Below, piece after piece: positions 33,917 through 42,031 of a DNA stretch of 60,322 nucleotides; the stretch's first letter is position 1; each line of letters opens with the position of its first letter. The notes beneath the pieces were generated by a model, which ran no database searches, was not told the DNA's origin, and saw only the letters and a program-made list of their open reading frames with translations. The position numbers and the translations under genes were made by a program. Where the stretch lies: NCBI GenBank assembly GCA_905205995.1, contig CAJLFU010000007.1, positions 1 through 60,322 on the forward strand, written 5' to 3'. This DNA is from an uncultured Haemophilus sp. GTDB lineage: Bacteria; Pseudomonadota; Gammaproteobacteria; Enterobacterales; Pasteurellaceae.

Positions 33917-35133
33917 TATTGCCCCAATAGGTGATTAAACGGTTCAATGGTAACGATTTCGCCTGCTGCCACATTGCTGCGCTCTTTTTCAAGACGAATA
34001 AAGCAGTTACTTTTCACAAAGGAACTGAATAAATGGGAACCTTGGAATCCAACCGGTTGCACTTCTAATTGACCATTTTCATTAATTTGATAGAAACCAC
34101 GTTGGAAATCTAAACGCCCTGGTGCTTTTTTCAAATTGGTTTGAGTAATCGCTTGAAAGTGCGGTTGTTTTTTCGGATGTTTTTTACCGCTTAATTTGGC
34201 GATAGCCGGTTGCACTAATTGATAGAATGTCACTAATGCAGAAACCGGATTGCCAGGTAAACCGCAGAACCAAGCATTTTCTAATTTACCGAAAGCAAAT
34301 GGCTTGCCGGGTTTCATCGCAATTTTCCAGAAATTCACTTGGCCCACTTTTTCTAACACAGTTTTCGTAAAGTCAGCCTCACCCACCGAAACACCACCGC
34401 TGGTGATGACAAGATCTGCTTGCGCTTGGGCTTTCACAAAAGCTGCTTCAAATTCTGTCTGGTTATCCGGCAGAATACCGAAGTCGAGCACGTCACAATT
34501 TAATTTTTCGAGCATTAATTTGACGGTGAAACGGTTGGTATCGTAAATTTGTCCCGCTTGTAACGGTTGGCCGACAGGCACTAATTCATCGCCGGTTGAA
34601 AGCACGGCCACTTTTAATCGTGGGAAAGCTTTCACTTCAGCGATGCCTAATGATGCAAGTAAAGGTAAAGAAACGGCATTTAACTCATCCCCTTGATGTA
34701 ATACCACATCACCTTTTTTCACATCTTCACCAATGCGGCGAATATTTTGATTGGCTTTAGGCAAGGCAGAAAAGGTAACAGAACCATCTTCATTAACGGT
34801 AACATCTTCTTGCATAACTACTGCATCAGCACCTTCAGGAATCATCGCACCTGTCATAATTCTGACCGCACTTTGGGCTACCCATTCCCCTTGAAACGGA
34901 TTACCCGCAAAGGATTTTCCCGCAACAGAAAGCGTCATGGATTGCTGTAAATCGGCTAAACGAACTGCATAGCCATCCATCGCGGAGTTATCAAAAGAAG
35001 GCACGTTAATCGGAGAAATCACATCTTCCGCACAGACACGATCAGAGGCTTCAGTTAAAGCCAGTGTTTCAGTTTTTGTTGGGAAGGGAAGTTGGTTGAG
35101 CATTTGCGCCAAGGCATCTTCAAGTAGCAACAT
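33916..35133 (-). CDS. moeA: Molybdopterin molybdenumtransferase MoeA
   Basis: A 405-residue enzyme inserting molybdate into adenylylated molybdopterin. Landmarks are SFDNSAMDGYAVR (about 47), RIMTGAMIPEGADAVVMQED (core MTGAMIPEGAD, about 93), STGDELVPVGQPL (about 182), DTNRFTVKLML, TSGGVSVGEADF (about 240) and FCGLPGNPVSALVTF (about 290). The start at 35133 follows AAGGA and removes a 19-residue extension of the open frame. moeA-moeB downstream of (divergent from) folE matches H. influenzae order as I recall it. Confidence 0.96.
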   Translation of the reverse strand: MLLLEDALAQMLNQLPFPTKTETLALTEASDRVCAEDVISPINVPSFDNSAMDGYAVRLADLQQSMTLSVAGKSFAGNPFQGEWVAQSAVRIMTGAMIPEGADAVVMQEDVTVNEDGSVTFSALPKANQNIRRIGEDVKKGDVVLHQGDELNAVSLPLLASLGIAEVKAFPRLKVAVLSTGDELVPVGQPLQAGQIYDTNRFTVKLMLEKLNCDVLDFGILPDNQTEFEAAFVKAQAQADLVITSGGVSVGEADFTKTVLEKVGQVNFWKIAMKPGKPFAFGKLENAWFCGLPGNPVSALVTFYQLVQPAIAKLSGKKHPKKQPHFQAITQTNLKKAPGRLDFQRGFYQINENGQLEVQPVGFQGSHLFSSFVKSNCFIRLEKERSNVAAGEIVTIEPFNHLLGQ

Positions 35134-35288
35134 AATCAATCCTTTGGGTTGAGCGAAATAAAAGTGGATATATTGTAGCCCGAAATACAATATGAAGGAA
35201 ATTAATAAATTAGGGTGATTTTTCGCATTTTACGAATAATTTATCTTTTGCTAGAATGACGCATTATTTTTTTATAAATGGAAAGTGA

Positions 35289-35945
35289 ATGAACGCTATT
35301 TCACCTGATGCGGAAAGTGTCCGCCGAGCCTTGGTAGCCAAAGGCATCGAAACACCAATGATTGATCCGACTCAATGTAAAGATGAGCGCCGTGCGGCGA
35401 TTGCTTCGTATATGCGTGAAGTAATGAAATTGATTGGGTTAGATCTACGAGATGATAGCTTAGAAGAAACGCCAAATCGCTTAGCCAAAATGTTTATTGA
35501 TGAAATTTTCAGTGGAATGGATTATGCCAATTTCCCGAAAATGACGAAAATCAAAAACCAAATGAAAGTGAGCGAAATGGTGCAAGTAAATGACATCACG
35601 TTGACCAGTACTTGTGAACATCATTTTGTGACAATTGATGGCAATGTAGCTGTCGCATATTATCCAAAAGATTGGGTGATTGGCTTGTCTAAAATCAATC
35701 GCATTGTGGCATTTTTTGCGCAACGCCCACAAGTACAAGAGCGTTTAACTGAACAGCTTTTAACGGCATTTCAAACCATTTTAGAAACCGATGATGTGGC
35801 AGTTTATGTGAAAGCAACACATTTTTGTGTGAAAGCACGTGGGGTAAAAGATACCCATAGTTATACTGTGACATCAGCCTATGGCGGGGTCTTTTTAGAA
35901 GATCGCGAAACCCGAAAAGAATTTTTATCCTCCATTCAGAAGTAA
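35289..35945 (+). CDS. folE: GTP cyclohydrolase I
   Basis: A 218-residue enzyme catalysing the first step of folate synthesis (GTP to dihydroneopterin triphosphate). Zinc ligands are in STCEHHFVTIDG (about 108-119) and the Cys of THFCVKARGVKDTHS (about 178). GLSKINRIVAFFAQRPQVQE (about 137) is the strong family signature. E. coli FolE is 222 residues. The start ATG at 35289 follows GAAAG. It is divergent from moeA, with a 155-base gap. Confidence 0.97.
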   Translation: MNAISPDAESVRRALVAKGIETPMIDPTQCKDERRAAIASYMREVMKLIGLDLRDDSLEETPNRLAKMFIDEIFSGMDYANFPKMTKIKNQMKVSEMVQVNDITLTSTCEHHFVTIDGNVAVAYYPKDWVIGLSKINRIVAFFAQRPQVQERLTEQLLTAFQTILETDDVAVYVKATHFCVKARGVKDTHSYTVTSAYGGVFLEDRETRKEFLSSIQK

Positions 35946-35952
35946 TGAGCAG

Positions 35953-35979
35953 AAGCACCGAATACTCGGTGCTTTTTGT
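35953..35979 (+). terminator. Terminator of folE
   Basis: A 9-bp stem of AAGCACCGA (35953-35961) and TCGGTGCTT (35966-35974) followed by TTTTT-type residues. Confidence 0.85.
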
Positions 35980-36043
35980 TTATTAATTGTACGGATATAA
36001 GTTAAAATCAGCCTTTTCATTTTTATTTTTCTTGAGGATTCTC

Positions 36044-37219
36044 ATGACGAAAGCAAATTCAAAACTTTTTCTTGTTTTATTACTCGGTGTCCTTTCAGCC
36101 TTTGGTCCGTTTGTGGTGGATCTTTATTTACCTTCTTTGCCACAACTTGCTACCTTTTTTGAAACAAGTGCTTCAATGACACAACTTACGCTCACCACTG
36201 CCATGATTGGTCTAGCGGTGGGGCAGTTACTTCTCGGGCCTCTTAGTGATAAATTTGGGCGAAAAATTCCGCTTATTATTTCATTGGTGATTTATATCAT
36301 CAGCACGGTCTTAATTGTTTATGCGCCGAATATTGAAGCGATGATTGTCTTGCGTGTGATTCAAGGGCTTTCTTCGGCAGGGAGCGTGGTCATTTCTCGT
36401 GCGGTTGCAACGGATCTTTATCGTGGTCGTGAAATGACTCGTTTCTTTGGTTTATTAATGACAATTAACGGACTTGCCCCAATTATTTCACCAATCCTTG
36501 GTAGTTTATTGTTGGAATACATCAGTTGGAAAGGCGTATTTGTTTTCCTTGCATTGATTGGTGTGATAGTTTTGCTTTTCTGCTTCCGTTTAAAAGAAAG
36601 CTTAAGCATCGAAAATCGCTTACAAGGTTCAATATTTTCCACTTTTTTGACGTTTGGTGTGATTATCAAAAATCGCTTATTTATGAGCTATGTAGGAATT
36701 CAAAGTTTCTTGCTCGGTTCCATGTTTGCCTATATTGCGGCTTCGCCATTTATTTTTCAAAGTTTCTATGGGTTGAGTGCATTTATCTTTAGTTTATGTT
36801 TTGGTGCGAATGGCGCAGCGTTAGTTATTGGGGCAAATGTTGGTGGTAAATTGGAAAATCGTAAGGCATTGGCTATTGGCGTATTTGCTTTTGTGGTTGC
36901 TGCACTTTATACCATTGCGGTATTAATTATTCAGCCATACTGGTTATTTGTTGAAATCGGTTTCTTTGCGATGTTGTTATTAATGGGCATTACTTTCCCA
37001 GCTATTTCTTCTTTAGCCATGGAAAGTGAGCGTCAATATGCAGGCAGCGCATCAGCTTTGTTAGGTTTTGCTCCTTTCTTTTTAGGTGGCATTGTTTCAC
37101 CATTAGTTGGAATCGGCAATATTTTCTATTCAACGGCTTTAGTTATTTTAGCGTGTGGCTCATTAGCTTTAGCTATCTATTGGGCGATTCGTCATAAAAT
37201 TCCAGATTCAGCAGAGTAG
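36044..37219 (+). CDS. Bcr/CflA-family multidrug efflux MFS transporter
   Basis: A 391-residue twelve-helix major facilitator protein. FVVDLYLPSLPQLATFF (about 24-40) in helix 1 is the Bcr/CflA signature; GPLSDKFGRKIPL (about 66) is MFS motif A, and VLRVIQGLSSAGSVVISRAVATDL follows (core RVIQGLSSAG, about 105). Members export drugs such as bicyclomycin or chloramphenicol, or natural thiols and peptides; the substrate is unknown here. The frame opens at 35987, but ATG at 36044 follows TGAGGA and fits the family N-terminus. It lies just after folE's terminator. Confidence 0.88.
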   Translation: MTKANSKLFLVLLLGVLSAFGPFVVDLYLPSLPQLATFFETSASMTQLTLTTAMIGLAVGQLLLGPLSDKFGRKIPLIISLVIYIISTVLIVYAPNIEAMIVLRVIQGLSSAGSVVISRAVATDLYRGREMTRFFGLLMTINGLAPIISPILGSLLLEYISWKGVFVFLALIGVIVLLFCFRLKESLSIENRLQGSIFSTFLTFGVIIKNRLFMSYVGIQSFLLGSMFAYIAASPFIFQSFYGLSAFIFSLCFGANGAALVIGANVGGKLENRKALAIGVFAFVVAALYTIAVLIIQPYWLFVEIGFFAMLLLMGITFPAISSLAMESERQYAGSASALLGFAPFFLGGIVSPLVGIGNIFYSTALVILACGSLALAIYWAIRHKIPDSAE

Positions 37220-37258
37220 TGAAAAGTGCGGTCATTTTTGACGGTGTTTTAAAAAAGA

Positions 37259-37290
37259 AAAAGGCGAACATCAATTTGTTCGCCTTTTGT
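37259..37290. terminator. Hairpin terminator between the MFS gene and aroA
   Basis: A 12-bp perfect stem of AAAAGGCGAACA (37259-37270) and TGTTCGCCTTTT (37277-37288). Both sides carry A/T runs and the genes converge, so it likely works both ways. A single USS precedes it near 37224. Confidence 0.85.
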
Positions 37291-37300
37291 TATTTTAGCA

Positions 37301-38599
37301 TTAGTTTCGAATACTTAGTTTCTCAAATTCATCGAAGAATGTTGGGAAGGTTTTAGCCGTACATTTCGGATCTAAAATCGTGACGGGTGTATCCGATAAT
37401 GCAATCAACGCAAAGCACATTGCCATACGATGATCATTATAGGTCTCAATTTCCGCATGTTTAAATTGAGAAAGAGTAAGCGGTTGAATGCGAATGAAAT
37501 CTTCACCTTCTTCAACTTCCGCACCGACTTTTCGTAATTCAGCAGCCATCGCTGAAAGGCGATCAGTTTCTTTCACTCGCCAGTTATAAATATTGCGAAT
37601 AACGGTTTCACCTTTTGCAAATAAGGCAGTTGTGGCAATCGTCATGGCTGCATCAGGAATGTGGTTCATATCCATATCCATACCATGGAGTTCAGCTTGT
37701 TCTGCTTGAATAAAATCTTCACCCCAAGTGATTTTAGCTCCCATTTTTTCTAGCACATCGGCAAATAGGCGGTCGCCTTGAATGGAATGTTTACCAATTC
37801 CTGTCACTTTTACGTTGCCTTTAATCGCTGCGGCTGCAAGGAAATAAGAGGCAGATGAGGCATCACCTTCTACCATATATTTGCCAGGTGAGACATAGGA
37901 TTGGTTACCTTTCACCTTAAATACTTGATAATGTTGATTTTCAACCGAAACACCAAAATCTTTCATCATCGCGAGGGTGATATCAATATAAGGTTTTGAA
38001 ACTAAATCACCCACAATATGGATATCTAAATCGCCTTCAGCAAGAGGTGCAGCCATTAAAAGTGCGGTCAAAAATTGAGAAGAAATTGAACCGTCAATTT
38101 TAATCACGCCACCTTTAATCCCTTGATTGTGAATCGCAACTGGTGGGTAACCGTCATTTCCTAAATAACGAACATTAGCCCCCGCTTGAAGAAGCGCATC
38201 AACCAAATGTTTGATTGGGCGTTCTTTCATTCGAGGCTCACCAGTTAAAATGACTTCGCCTTCAGTGTTGCCTTTTAAACAAAGTGCTGCTGTTAAAGGT
38301 CGCATAGCTGTGCCAGCATTGCCTAGAAAAAGTGATAAGCCATTTTCAATCTGAAATGCGCCACCTAAGCCTTCAACTTCACAGCAAGTTTTGTCTTCAG
38401 AAAGCTGGTAATTTACACCTAAAGCTTTAAGGGCGTTTAGCATATGACGAATGTCATCACTGTCTAACAAGTTAGTGACCGTTGTGGTGCCTTTAGCTAA
38501 TGCGGCTAATAATAATGCACGGTTTGATAAACTTTTCGAGCCAGGTAAGTTGATCTCACCTTCAATGCGAGAAATTGGCTCTAAAGTGATTGCTTTCAT
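37301..38599 (-). CDS. aroA: 3-phosphoshikimate 1-carboxyvinyltransferase (EPSP synthase)
   Basis: A 432-residue enzyme of the shikimate pathway joining PEP to shikimate 3-phosphate. PGSKSLSNRALLLAALAKGTT (core PGSKSLSNRALL, about 19) binds substrate. LFLGNAGTAMRPLTAALCL (about 90) is the PEP/glyphosate loop with the class I LGNAGTAMRPL form. YNWRVKETDRLSAM (about 342) is the second signature. The start codon overlaps the stop of purU by one base (TAATG), so the two are translationally coupled. A USS lies in the gene near 38060. Confidence 0.97.
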   Translation of the reverse strand: MKAITLEPISRIEGEINLPGSKSLSNRALLLAALAKGTTTVTNLLDSDDIRHMLNALKALGVNYQLSEDKTCCEVEGLGGAFQIENGLSLFLGNAGTAMRPLTAALCLKGNTEGEVILTGEPRMKERPIKHLVDALLQAGANVRYLGNDGYPPVAIHNQGIKGGVIKIDGSISSQFLTALLMAAPLAEGDLDIHIVGDLVSKPYIDITLAMMKDFGVSVENQHYQVFKVKGNQSYVSPGKYMVEGDASSASYFLAAAAIKGNVKVTGIGKHSIQGDRLFADVLEKMGAKITWGEDFIQAEQAELHGMDMDMNHIPDAAMTIATTALFAKGETVIRNIYNWRVKETDRLSAMAAELRKVGAEVEEGEDFIRIQPLTLSQFKHAEIETYNDHRMAMCFALIALSDTPVTILDPKCTAKTFPTFFDEFEKLSIRN

Positions 38600-39435
38600 T
38601 ACAAGACCACCGTTTTATTTTTATACACAAAAATACGATCATGTAAGGCAAGATCAAGCGCACGGCTTAATACTGTTTTTTCCACATCACGGCCTGCACG
38701 CATCATGGCATCGGCAGAGTAAGTGTGATCCACATTAATCACATTTTGCATAATGATCGGACCTTGATCTAATTCATTATTAATAAAGTGAGCCGTTGCA
38801 CCAATAATTTTTACACCTCGTTCATAGGCTTGTTGATAAGGTTTTGCCCCAATAAATGCGGGTAAGAATGAATGGTGAATATTAATCACACGATTTGGAT
38901 AACGCGCTACGAATTCTGGATTTAATACACGCATATATTTAGCTAAAACAATATAATCAGGTGCATATTCATCAATTTTTTCAGCGAGCAATTTATCGTG
39001 TTCCACACGCGTGAGACCTTCATGGCTGACACAATGGAATGGAATATCAAAGCGTTCAACTAATTCGCGTAAATTATCGTGATTGCCAATTACTGCCGCA
39101 ATTTCTACGTCTAACGCACCGTAGTAATTTTTCATTAAAATATCACCTATGCAGTGTGCTTCTTTGGTGACTAAAATGACGATACGTTTACGTTTTGCAC
39201 TGATTAGGCGACAGTTTGTCCCTTTCGGCAAACTATAATCTAAATCAGCCAACAGGGTTTCTTCATTAAAAATCCCTTCTAATTCTGTACGCATAAAAAA
39301 ATGCTTTGTTTCAAAATCAACAAACTCATTATTGTGTAGGATATTTAATTGATGTTTGTAACAAATATTGGTGATTTTGGCGATTAAGCCTTTATCATCG
39401 GGACAGTCGGTCAGTAATATTTTCTTTTCTAACAT
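38599..39435 (-). CDS. purU: Formyltetrahydrofolate deformylase PurU
   Basis: A 278-residue enzyme releasing formate from 10-formyl-THF, balancing one-carbon units. An N-terminal ACT domain (LLTDCPDDKGLIAKITNI) precedes a formyltransferase-like domain with the motif VINIHHSFLPAFIGAKPYQQ (core HHSFLPAFIGA, about 215). ITATAHFINNELDQGPII-like segment reads IGATAHFINNELDQGPII (about 235). The start at 39435 removes a 19-residue upstream extension that would overlap the hns terminator. Formate released here could feed the hydrogenase/formate system encoded at the right end, but that link is only a thought. Confidence 0.95.
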   Translation of the reverse strand: MLEKKILLTDCPDDKGLIAKITNICYKHQLNILHNNEFVDFETKHFFMRTELEGIFNEETLLADLDYSLPKGTNCRLISAKRKRIVILVTKEAHCIGDILMKNYYGALDVEIAAVIGNHDNLRELVERFDIPFHCVSHEGLTRVEHDKLLAEKIDEYAPDYIVLAKYMRVLNPEFVARYPNRVINIHHSFLPAFIGAKPYQQAYERGVKIIGATAHFINNELDQGPIIMQNVINVDHTYSADAMMRAGRDVEKTVLSRALDLALHDRIFVYKNKTVVL

Positions 39436-39460
39436 AATGAATATTTTGCAAAGTAAATAA

Positions 39461-39488
39461 AAAAAGAGAACCCATAAAAATGGGTTCT
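39461..39488 (-). terminator. Terminator of hns
   Basis: An 8-bp stem of AGAACCCA (39467-39474) and TGGGTTCT (39481-39488). Read leftward, it is followed by a CTCTTTTTT run. Confidence 0.8.
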
Positions 39489-39506
39489 GCATAGTTGATA
39501 ATGAAA

Positions 39507-39911
39507 TTAGATTTCGAAAGAAGCCAAAGAGGCGCCTTTATCTAAGGCCCTTTGAATCACACGAGGTGTACGACCTTGGCCAGTCCATGTTCTTTCTTGA
39601 CCTGTTTCATCAGTATATTTGTATTTTGCTGGACGAGGTTCACGTTTTTTACGAATTGAAGAAGGGGCAATACCAATAATTGCAGTTAATTCTTCCGCAG
39701 TGATACCTTCTTGTTTAATTAATTCTTTATATTTTGCAATACGAGCACGACGTTCTTGTTCAGCTTGTTCAATTTCAGCCGCTTGAGCGCGTTTTTCTTC
39801 AACAGCAGCTTGTAATTTTAAAAGTGAGCTTTCGGCTTGCTCTAATGTTAAATCGCGTACAGCGGCGCGTAAACTACGAAGGTTAGTTAAACCTTTTGTT
39901 AATTCGTTCAT
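39507..39911 (-). CDS. hns: H-NS-family nucleoid protein
   Basis: A 134-residue histone-like protein silencing AT-rich and acquired DNA. A long N-terminal coiled coil (about 10-70, with AAVEEKRAQAAEIEQAEQER core) gives dimerisation. The C-terminal DNA-binding domain (about 90-130) contains YTDETGQERTWTGQGRTPR, including the AT-hook-like QGR loop. The gene stands alone: its terminator lies before purU, and the 302-base region upstream to the riboswitch is very AT-rich, as often seen at autoregulated hns promoters. Confidence 0.93.
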   Translation of the reverse strand: MNELTKGLTNLRSLRAAVRDLTLEQAESSLLKLQAAVEEKRAQAAEIEQAEQERRARIAKYKELIKQEGITAEELTAIIGIAPSSIRKKREPRPAKYKYTDETGQERTWTGQGRTPRVIQRALDKGASLASFEI

Positions 39912-40213
39912 TATTACCCCTTTATATGTGTGAATGCTTAATTATTTTTTAGATGTCTATCATAACGAAAATACTATATTAGGTAAATATGAATTAGCCT
40001 AAATATAATAACTAATTGGTCGGATGTCATAATATTCCACATTATAAAGTTGATTATTTTTCTTGGTTACTGCAAACGTTTGCTTATAAAACAACTTAAC
40101 AAAGTCTTAACAACCTCATTAGAAACTTTAAATTAAAAAATAGATTTAGGGGAAAGTATAAGATTTTATTGGTAATTTCATTCATTTTAATGTAATCTCT
40201 CACCATCCTATAC
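39912..40213. other. AT-rich intergenic region between hns and the lysine riboswitch
   Basis: About 300 bases hold the divergent promoters of hns and the lysine riboswitch transcript. I see no gene. A/T-rich tracts near 39940-40060 could be H-NS sites. A run TTGTAAT-like is not convincing enough to name a promoter. Confidence 0.4.
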
Positions 40214-40383
40214 AACAGTAGAGGTGCGGTCATTATAAGTATTTTCCTGGAGTGGATAGCGTTGAAGGGAAAGGAAAGGAATGATTGCCGAAATCGAATA
40301 GGCGTCATCTTATTCGGTTGGTCACGTCTTCGAAAGGAACGTGACTGTCATAGTTTTTGTGTATTAACTATGGAGCGCTACGG
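40214..40383 (+). ncRNA. Lysine riboswitch (L box) aptamer
   Basis: The conserved 5' element GTAGAGGTGCG (40218-40228) and 3' element GGAGCGCTAC (40372-40381) close the P1 helix by pairing GTAG with CTAC. Between them are the L-box landmarks AAGTATTTTCCTGGAG, GAAGGGAAAGGAAAGG and TTGCCGAAAT (40286-40295), then TTCGGTTGGTCACG (40313-40326) and GTGACTGTCATAG (40341-40353). The order and spacing match lysC L boxes. There is no clear terminator hairpin with a T-run before the next gene; TCTCC (40421-40425) upstream of the ATG could act as an anti-ribosome-site partner, so translational control is likelier. The 5' element includes a near-perfect USS (AGGTGCGGTCA). Confidence 0.88.
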
Positions 40384-40448
40384 TTCGGTCTGGTCATAAT
40401 TGTGTCTTTTCTTGCCGTTGTCTCCATTAAATTATTAGGTATAACTTA

Positions 40449-41969
40449 ATGGAACTAGTCGATTATTCTTCATCTATTTATTCAATTATCCCCGCATTAC
40501 TTGCGATCATTTTAGCAATTGCAACTCGTCGGGTTCTGGTGTCCCTAAGTGCAGGGATTATTGTAGGTGCATTAATGTTGGTTGATTTTAACCCATTGAA
40601 TGCATTCATTTATTTAAAAGATAATGTTATTGCATTAGTTTATAGTAGCGAAGAAGGCATGAATTCAAATATGAATATCGTGTTTTTCTTAGTTTTACTT
40701 GGCGTATTGACCGCACTTTTAACCGTGTCAGGCAGCAACCGAGCTTTTGCTGAATGGGCACAAAATAAAATTAAAGGTCGTCGTGGTGCGAAATTATTAG
40801 CGGCATCTTTAGTGTTTGTAACCTTTATCGATGATTACTTCCACAGTCTTGCTGTAGGTGCTATTGCTCGTCCAGTCACCGATCGTTTCAAAGTATCTCG
40901 TGCAAAATTAGCGTACATTCTTGATTCTACTGCTGCACCAATGTGTGTCATGATGCCAGTATCAAGCTGGGGAGCATATATTATTACTCTCGTAGCAGGT
41001 TTATTGGCGACTTACTCTATTACATCTTATACGCCAATGGGCGCATTCGTTGCGATGAGTTCAATGAACTACTATGCGATCTTCTCATTATTAATGGTGT
41101 TCTTTGTTGCTTATTTTTCATTTGATATTGCATCAATGGCGCGTCATGAAAAATTAGCCATGGAGCGCGATTATAAAGAAGAAGTCATTGAAGGTGTGAA
41201 AGGTAAAGTTCGTAATTTAATTTTACCGATTTTAGTCTTAATTACCGTCACTGTTTTTATGATGATTCATACGGGTAGTGAAGCCTTAGCGGCAGATGGA
41301 AAACCATTTAGCATCTTAGGCGCATTTGAAAATACAACCGTTGGTATTTCTCTTGTGATTGGCGGGGCAAGTGCGGTTGCGATGTCAACATTATTGATTA
41401 TTCTTGATCGTCAAGTTTCTTTACCTGAATACGGGAATGCATGGATTGCAGGTATTAAATCCATGTTAGGCGCAATCGCCATTTTATTCTTTGCTTGGAC
41501 AATTAATAAAGTAGTAGGTGATGCACAAACGGGTAAATATTTATCCTCTTTAGTGAGTGGCAATATTCCTGTTGAATTTTTACCTGTTCTTTTATTTATA
41601 CTTGGTGCGGCAATGGCGTTCTCAACAGGGACAAGTTGGGGAACATTCGGGATTATGTTGCCAATCGCAGCAGCAATGGCAACCAATTCAGCACCTGAGT
41701 TATTACTACCTTGTCTTTCAGCTGTAATGGCTGGCGCAGTATGCGGAGACCACTGTTCACCAGTTTCTGATACAACAATTTTGTCATCAACTGGCGCAAA
41801 ATGTAACCACATGGATCACGTAACTACACAATTGCCTTATGCTGCAACGGTTGCTACAGCAACTTCAGCGGGTTATATCGTGGTAGGCTTTACTAAATCA
41901 GGTTTAGCAGGATTTGTTACAACTGCAGCAGTATTAGTTGCTTTAGTGTTTATTGTGAAAAAACGTTAA
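40449..41969 (+). CDS. lysW: NhaC-family transporter, predicted lysine permease LysW
   Basis: A 506-residue inner-membrane protein with about eleven or twelve helices of the NhaC Na+/H+ antiporter superfamily. Typical segments are FVTFIDDYFHSLAVGAIARPV (core FIDDYFHSL, about 125), STAAPMCVMMPVSSWGAY (about 158), FSTGTSWGTFGIMLPIA (about 394) and AGAVCGDHCSPVSDTTILSS (about 430). A lysine riboswitch directly upstream means it is turned off when lysine is plentiful, as expected for an importer; the name LysW follows the comparative-genomics prediction for such NhaC-like genes. Substrate is inferred from regulation, not shown. USS copies lie near 40709 and 41369. Confidence 0.85.
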   Translation: MELVDYSSSIYSIIPALLAIILAIATRRVLVSLSAGIIVGALMLVDFNPLNAFIYLKDNVIALVYSSEEGMNSNMNIVFFLVLLGVLTALLTVSGSNRAFAEWAQNKIKGRRGAKLLAASLVFVTFIDDYFHSLAVGAIARPVTDRFKVSRAKLAYILDSTAAPMCVMMPVSSWGAYIITLVAGLLATYSITSYTPMGAFVAMSSMNYYAIFSLLMVFFVAYFSFDIASMARHEKLAMERDYKEEVIEGVKGKVRNLILPILVLITVTVFMMIHTGSEALAADGKPFSILGAFENTTVGISLVIGGASAVAMSTLLIILDRQVSLPEYGNAWIAGIKSMLGAIAILFFAWTINKVVGDAQTGKYLSSLVSGNIPVEFLPVLLFILGAAMAFSTGTSWGTFGIMLPIAAAMATNSAPELLLPCLSAVMAGAVCGDHCSPVSDTTILSSTGAKCNHMDHVTTQLPYAATVATATSAGYIVVGFTKSGLAGFVTTAAVLVALVFIVKKR

Positions 41970-41988
41970 TCGATAAGTGAAATAAGAG

Positions 41989-42017
41989 AGGGCGTATCAC
42001 ATGATACGCCCTTTTTG
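41989..42017. terminator. Terminator between lysW and cls
   Basis: An 11-bp stem of AGGGCGTATCA (41989-41999) and TGATACGCCCT (42002-42012), ending in TTTTT on the lysW side. The neighbouring cls gene converges. Confidence 0.85.
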
Positions 42018-42031
42018 TATTGGTTATAAAA

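Noticed and set aside
41411..41812. 133-codon frame opposite lysW
   Set aside because: lysW is a clear membrane transporter gene; the frame has no supporting signals.
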